DNA of 64,000 bases from Lactobacillus xujianguonis (GTDB lineage Bacteria > Bacillota > Bacilli > Lactobacillales > Lactobacillaceae), in NCBI RefSeq assembly GCF_004009905.1, contig NZ_ML136876.1:1-64000 (forward strand), in the 5' to 3' direction. The notes beneath the pieces were generated by a model. The model saw only the letters and a list, made by a program, of their open reading frames with translations, had not been told where the DNA came from and did not search any database. The translations under genes were made by a program, and so were the position numbers. Below, piece by piece: positions 60,537 to 64,000 of the stretch (position 1 is the first letter of the stretch; each line of letters opens with the position of its first letter).

Positions 60537-62782
60537 AATATTTAAATCTCAAGTTAATTAGGGATGTTAGAAAAAATTGGACACAGTTCTTTTCTGTCTT
60601 TTTAATGGCCTTTCTGTCAGTTTTACTTTTTGTAGGACTGCAAGGAGCTTGGAAGGGGCTAGACGTTAGTCTGCATCACTATAGTCGTCAATCAAGGCTT
60701 TCAAATTATTGGATCAGGGCTGTTAATATCCAAAAAGCAGATCTCAATAAGTTAAAAGCTATACCAGGAGTAACAAGTGTATCATCTGGTATTAAAATTC
60801 AAACTCAAAGTGGTAAAAAGCAAATTACCATCGAGGGAGTGAATACTAAAAGGCCAAGTTTTACTTTGGTTAAAGGAAACAACTTTAGTCAGACAAACGG
60901 TATTTGGATTGATAAAGAATATGCCATTGCAAATAATATTAAAATTGGTGACCAGCTTCCTTTGAAATTCAATCATGTAAAAGTCAAATACCCTGTTAAG
61001 GGAATTATTCAATCAGCATCAAAAATATTTTTTACTGGTAGCCAAGATTACATTGCTCCGAATCATTCAAAATATGGTTATGCTTATCTTCCAGAAGTTT
61101 ATTTAAAAAAGAGTTTTCCTAATATAATCTCCACTAATTTTGTAACGCTATCTGGGCACCATGCTAATATGCGTCAACGAATTGAACAAATCTTTGGTAA
61201 GCGACTTATGATGTATGATAATCGGTCAACTTTAACGGAAGTTGCAACGGCATTTGATCGTGTGACCGAAATTAAGAACTTATCCTATCTTTTCTCATTT
61301 ATCTTTATTTTATTGGCTATTTTAGCAATGTTCACAACTATTCGTAGACTAATAGCCGATCAAACTAGTGAAATAGCTGTGTTAAAAGCGCTGGGCTTTT
61401 CCAACCAACTAATTGGTCTTCATTACGGCAGTTTTGGTTTATTGGTTGGTGGATTGGGTTCATTAACAGGAGCGATTTTCTCTCCAGTTGTATCATTATT
61501 TGTCTTATCAACTCAGAAGACCATGTTTTCACTGCCAAAATGGCAGTTAGCTTATACTTATACTTCTTTATGGGTGCTTATTCTTGTTATTGCCATTTGC
61601 GTTCTTTCAGCTTATTTTGCTGCTTATTCGGCGATGAGGGGATTGCCAGCTGATTTTTTGCGGGGAGATTCGGAGAAAGAAGTTCATCATATTTTCTTGG
61701 AGAGATTTCCTGGAATTTTTGGCCGTTTTTCATATGGCGCTAGATGGATTATTCGCGATGCTTTTTTCAATAAAATTAGAATATTAATGGGCATTGTGGG
61801 TGTCGCTGGTGGCATGATGTTAATGATTGCTGGAATAGGGATGCCGCAATCAATTAATCATCTAGTCGATAAGACATACACGCAGGATTATGACTATGCT
61901 AAAAGACTGACAGTGAATGATTATGCAAGTTTTAAAAACAAGTATCCCCAGCAAAAGGGACAATGGCTTCAGGTTTCGCAAGCGCATTTTAGTAAAGATG
62001 ATGGGTATAATCGTTATCTGACAATTTTAGGTAAGGGACATGAAGTTAAGTTGAAAACTGTTGATGGAAAAGAAATAAAGAGTGGTGGAATTTATTTAAC
62101 TCATGGTTTTGCTGAAAAAGCTCATATCAAGAAGGGTGAAAAACTTCGCATTAAAACCTTTGGTGGAAATGATAATCATTATTTTAAAGTGAAAGGAATT
62201 ATTGATGGTCAAGTAAGTCAAGGTGCATATTTAACTGCAAAGACCTGGAAGAAGGCAAAAGGTGAATATCAACCGACCACTTTATTAATTGATAAGAATA
62301 CGGCATATCCACGAAAGGATGTTGTTTCAATCGTTTCAATTGGTTCACAGCAGGCTAATGCGAATAACTTTGTGAACAATCTGATGGGAATCTTTGCTTT
62401 AATCATTGGATTTGCAGTTGTGTTAATTGTCGTTGTTTTATATAACCTTGGTTCCCTTGGCTTTGTTGAACGTTATCGAGATTATGCTACCTTACGTGTT
62501 CTAGGAATTCATAAAAAAGAATTAAAGCAGTTAACTTTTGTGGAAAATGTCATTACAACTTTTATAGGTTGGCTAGTTGGTATTCCTGCCGGCATTTGGT
62601 TCTTAGGTCAATATGTTGCCACTTTTACGACAATTAAGATTGAATATGTTCCATATATCAATTGGATAACGATTACTTTTGCCAGCACTTTTGTGTGGAT
62701 CTGTTCGTTGTCGACAACGATATTTCTTAATAACCGAATTAAGAAAATTGATATGGTTCAAGCATTGAAAGGTGTGGAATAG
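60533..62782 (+). CDS. ABC exporter permease (FtsX-like)
   Basis: 749 residues. An N-terminal membrane helix (FFSVFLMAFLSVLLFVGL) and a large extracellular domain (about 40-240) precede three membrane helices (about 250-380). A second cycle of a helix (IRILMGIVGVAGGMMLMIAG), an extracellular domain and three C-terminal helices follows. Two FtsX domains; similar to LAB 'ABC transporter permease' proteins regulated by TetR. Function is likely efflux of an antimicrobial or lipid-like compound. Confidence 0.9.
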   Translation: MKYLNLKLIRDVRKNWTQFFSVFLMAFLSVLLFVGLQGAWKGLDVSLHHYSRQSRLSNYWIRAVNIQKADLNKLKAIPGVTSVSSGIKIQTQSGKKQITIEGVNTKRPSFTLVKGNNFSQTNGIWIDKEYAIANNIKIGDQLPLKFNHVKVKYPVKGIIQSASKIFFTGSQDYIAPNHSKYGYAYLPEVYLKKSFPNIISTNFVTLSGHHANMRQRIEQIFGKRLMMYDNRSTLTEVATAFDRVTEIKNLSYLFSFIFILLAILAMFTTIRRLIADQTSEIAVLKALGFSNQLIGLHYGSFGLLVGGLGSLTGAIFSPVVSLFVLSTQKTMFSLPKWQLAYTYTSLWVLILVIAICVLSAYFAAYSAMRGLPADFLRGDSEKEVHHIFLERFPGIFGRFSYGARWIIRDAFFNKIRILMGIVGVAGGMMLMIAGIGMPQSINHLVDKTYTQDYDYAKRLTVNDYASFKNKYPQQKGQWLQVSQAHFSKDDGYNRYLTILGKGHEVKLKTVDGKEIKSGGIYLTHGFAEKAHIKKGEKLRIKTFGGNDNHYFKVKGIIDGQVSQGAYLTAKTWKKAKGEYQPTTLLIDKNTAYPRKDVVSIVSIGSQQANANNFVNNLMGIFALIIGFAVVLIVVVLYNLGSLGFVERYRDYATLRVLGIHKKELKQLTFVENVITTFIGWLVGIPAGIWFLGQYVATFTTIKIEYVPYINWITITFASTFVWICSLSTTIFLNNRIKKIDMVQALKGVE

Positions 62783-62802
62783 GAGTAAAAATTTTGAAAA
62801 GA

Positions 62803-62834
62803 AGAAGCTCCAACAAATGTTGGAGCTTTTTTAC
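62803..62834 (+). terminator. Terminator of the ABC exporter operon
   Basis: AGCTCCAACA pairs perfectly with TGTTGGAGCT, then a T-run. Confidence 0.9.
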
Positions 62835-63035
62835 ACTATAACCAATCTCAACTATTGTCTTGATTAGCTAACGGTCGTACCGTTATTTCATAGTTAATTA
62901 TGATAAACTTTTATTCCTTAAATAGTCAAATGAATTAACAGAATTTTTAACAGAAAAATTGAATAGGTTGAATTTGAAGAAAAAATAGAAAATCATTTAA
63001 TCATTTTGCTCTTAAAAACGTGCTATAATTTTGTT

Positions 63036-63135
63036 AAAACAGCCGTTTTATGAGCGGCGACACATGATTAATATGTTCTACTAAGAGGCACTCAATATAA
63101 ACCTACCAAAGTTATGATTGAGTGGCTTTTTATTT
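63036..63135 (+). ncRNA. Putative sRNA similar in plan to the one at 3436
   Basis: A TATAAT box (63024-63029) precedes a region with a hairpin CCGTTTTATGAGCGG and GCGACAC, then a terminator CACTCAAT/ATTGAGTG with TTTTTATTT. The order (CCGyt...GAGCGGyGrC hairpin, AT linker, long-loop terminator) is the same as in the 3436-3568 sRNA. On the other strand a short reading frame (IIKAILETFYSLAFINHHNK) runs into this terminator as a type I toxin would, but it lacks a start codon. Confidence 0.4.
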
Positions 63136-63209
63136 ATTATGATGGTTGATGAATGCCAATGAATAAAAAGTTTCTAAAATTGCTTTTATAATTTCTATGC
63201 TGGAGTAGT

Positions 63210-63272
63210 ATGAATTTGAGAATTTTAATCTCGCGAAGAAATAAAATTAAATTTGGTAGGATAAAGTTATGA
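63210..63272 (+). CDS. 20-aa basic leader peptide coupled to the Rgg-type gene
   Basis: TGGAGT lies before the ATG and TATAAT (63187-63192) upstream. The peptide MNLRILISRRNKIKFGRIKL is strongly basic. Its stop overlaps the start of the regulator gene (ATGA), which couples their translation. It does not look like the hydrophobic SHP pheromones of Rgg systems; it may only be a leader. Confidence 0.4.
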   Translation: MNLRILISRRNKIKFGRIKL

Positions 63273-64000
63273 CAATTGGTGAAGCATTAAAAGAAGAACG
63301 CGAAAAATTGGGATTATCGAGATATCAATTTTCCAAAGGAATAGTGGATCGAAAATTTTATGGCAAAGTGGAGAAAAATGAGGGGACACTTAGTTCAGAA
63401 AAATTAATTCAATTTATATTCAAATATCAACTTAATCTGGATAATTTTTTTAACAAGCTTAAATCTCAAGCAATGTCAGATGCAAGTTTGCTAAGTCAAA
63501 TGATGCAAGAAGCTTTTAATGATAAAGATGTTGGTAGATGTCATAAAATTAAAGATAAAATTTTAACTCTAAAAGGTGAGCAATTATTAAAACTGCGTGC
63601 AATCGTAGCTGTGGCATACTTAGAAAATAAATTAGATCAACTTGATAAAGGCATCAAAAAAGAAATTTTTGATAAATTGTACCAAAAAGAGAACTTCTCT
63701 ATGGATCTGTCGGCCGTTAGGTTGTTTTCTAATACGATGCCTGCATTGACTACTGAACAATTGCATTACTTAATTTTGCCATTCTTACGAAATATTAAAT
63801 CTAAGAAGTATATTACTGAATTGAATGAAGAAAGAATAGCAATTATATTTAATAATTACTTGGCAATCTGCTGCGAACGTCAAATTGACGATTTTACTGT
63901 GGATGATGTAATGGAATATTTATTAAAAATCGAAGATATACACCTCTTGGTCTATAAAGAAATAGGCATTTTCTTTACTAGTCTTATAAGGCATGACTAT
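63269..64000 (+). CDS. Rgg/GadR/MutR-family regulator, cut by the window end
   Basis: 244 codons are visible with no stop before the window ends. An N-terminal XRE-type HTH (LKEEREKLGLSRYQFSKGIV, about 6-25; FYGKVEKNEGTLS) is followed by helical TPR-like repeats (AIVAVAYLENKLDQLDKG, RIAIIFNNYLAICCERQ). Usual family length is about 280-300. Rgg proteins are cytoplasmic receptors for short peptides; the cognate peptide gene is not evident upstream. AGGATAAAG lies before the ATG. Confidence 0.82.
   Translation, partial: MTIGEALKEEREKLGLSRYQFSKGIVDRKFYGKVEKNEGTLSSEKLIQFIFKYQLNLDNFFNKLKSQAMSDASLLSQMMQEAFNDKDVGRCHKIKDKILTLKGEQLLKLRAIVAVAYLENKLDQLDKGIKKEIFDKLYQKENFSMDLSAVRLFSNTMPALTTEQLHYLILPFLRNIKSKKYITELNEERIAIIFNNYLAICCERQIDDFTVDDVMEYLLKIEDIHLLVYKEIGIFFTSLIRHDY

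Noticed and set aside
63120-63260. A minus-strand toxin gene opposite the 63036 sRNA
   Set aside because: The frame ending in NHHNK has no usable start codon or ribosome binding site, so it is noted as a remnant only.
63210-63272. SHP-type pheromone for the Rgg regulator
   Set aside because: The peptide is basic and not hydrophobic at its C-terminus, and it is co-directional and coupled. SHP genes are usually divergent or convergent and encode hydrophobic peptides.
1-64000. tRNA or rRNA genes
   Set aside because: No cloverleaf-like sequence or rRNA segment was recognised by reading. A tRNAscan-SE run would settle it.

Overview
The window looks like chromosome of a low-GC Gram-positive lactic acid bacterium, most likely a Lactobacillus of the acidophilus/delbrueckii group. 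The reasons are a fructo-oligosaccharide (msm/bfrA/gtfA) locus, a secreted protein with an S-layer-type (SLAP) wall domain, an LPXTG protein, a Met-type T-box ahead of a yxjH/luxS operon, AT-rich intergenic DNA and AGGAGG-like ribosome binding sites. Housekeeping genes (rarA, recQ, proC, luxS) argue for chromosome rather than plasmid, yet a complete plasmid-type replication and partition module sits inside it.

Layout. 0-1.4 kb: stump of a PTS EIIC gene and a LacI regulator. 1.5-3.9 kb: a short orphan transcript, a pRiA4b-ORF3-like protein, and a convergent sRNA/small-gene pair laid out like a type I toxin-antitoxin locus. 4-14.3 kb: three fumarate-reductase-like FAD/FMN flavoproteins, each with its own LysR regulator, plus one DASS-type organic-anion transporter. 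14.2-18.7 kb: a small membrane protein, a Fic-like protein whose catalytic His is Gln, and a SWIM/SNF2 helicase. 18.8-20.7 kb: an OppA-type lipoprotein behind a leader peptide with four consecutive Cys codons and an intrinsic terminator, a candidate cysteine attenuator. 20.8-22.6 kb: multicopper oxidase and partner. 23-30 kb: sucrose phosphorylase, beta-fructosidase, MsmEFG-type transporter and MsmR-type regulator, without the usual MsmK ATPase gene. 30.2-31.9 kb: two decayed genes (alcohol dehydrogenase, AraC regulator). 31.9-41.3 kb: a structured RNA candidate, GT4 glycosyltransferase, RelB-like protein, RarA, phosphoesterase, LPXTG protein, RecQ, nitroreductase and small membrane proteins. 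41.4-44.8 kb: a degenerate-GGDEF / GT2 / GH8 polysaccharide locus with two inactivating mutations. 45-47.8 kb: SLAP protein, matrixin-like protease, PAP2 phosphatase, acetyltransferase.

47.9-52.8 kb is the accessory core: a Rep_3 initiator, about 16 degenerate iterons with a perfect DnaA box, an RHH protein, a ParA ATPase, and AT-rich tracts carrying many ATAAGTATA-like motifs. It resembles the 'potential autonomous units' described in L. acidophilus. No integrase is visible. 52.8-56.9 kb: Eis-like acetyltransferase, serine hydrolase, ProC and Tpt1/KptA. 57-59 kb: methionine T-box operon in which LuxS releases homocysteine and the YxjH/MetE-like enzyme can remethylate it. 59.1-62.8 kb: TetR-controlled MacB-type ABC exporter. 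63-64 kb: a second antitoxin-like sRNA candidate and an Rgg-type regulator running off the window end.
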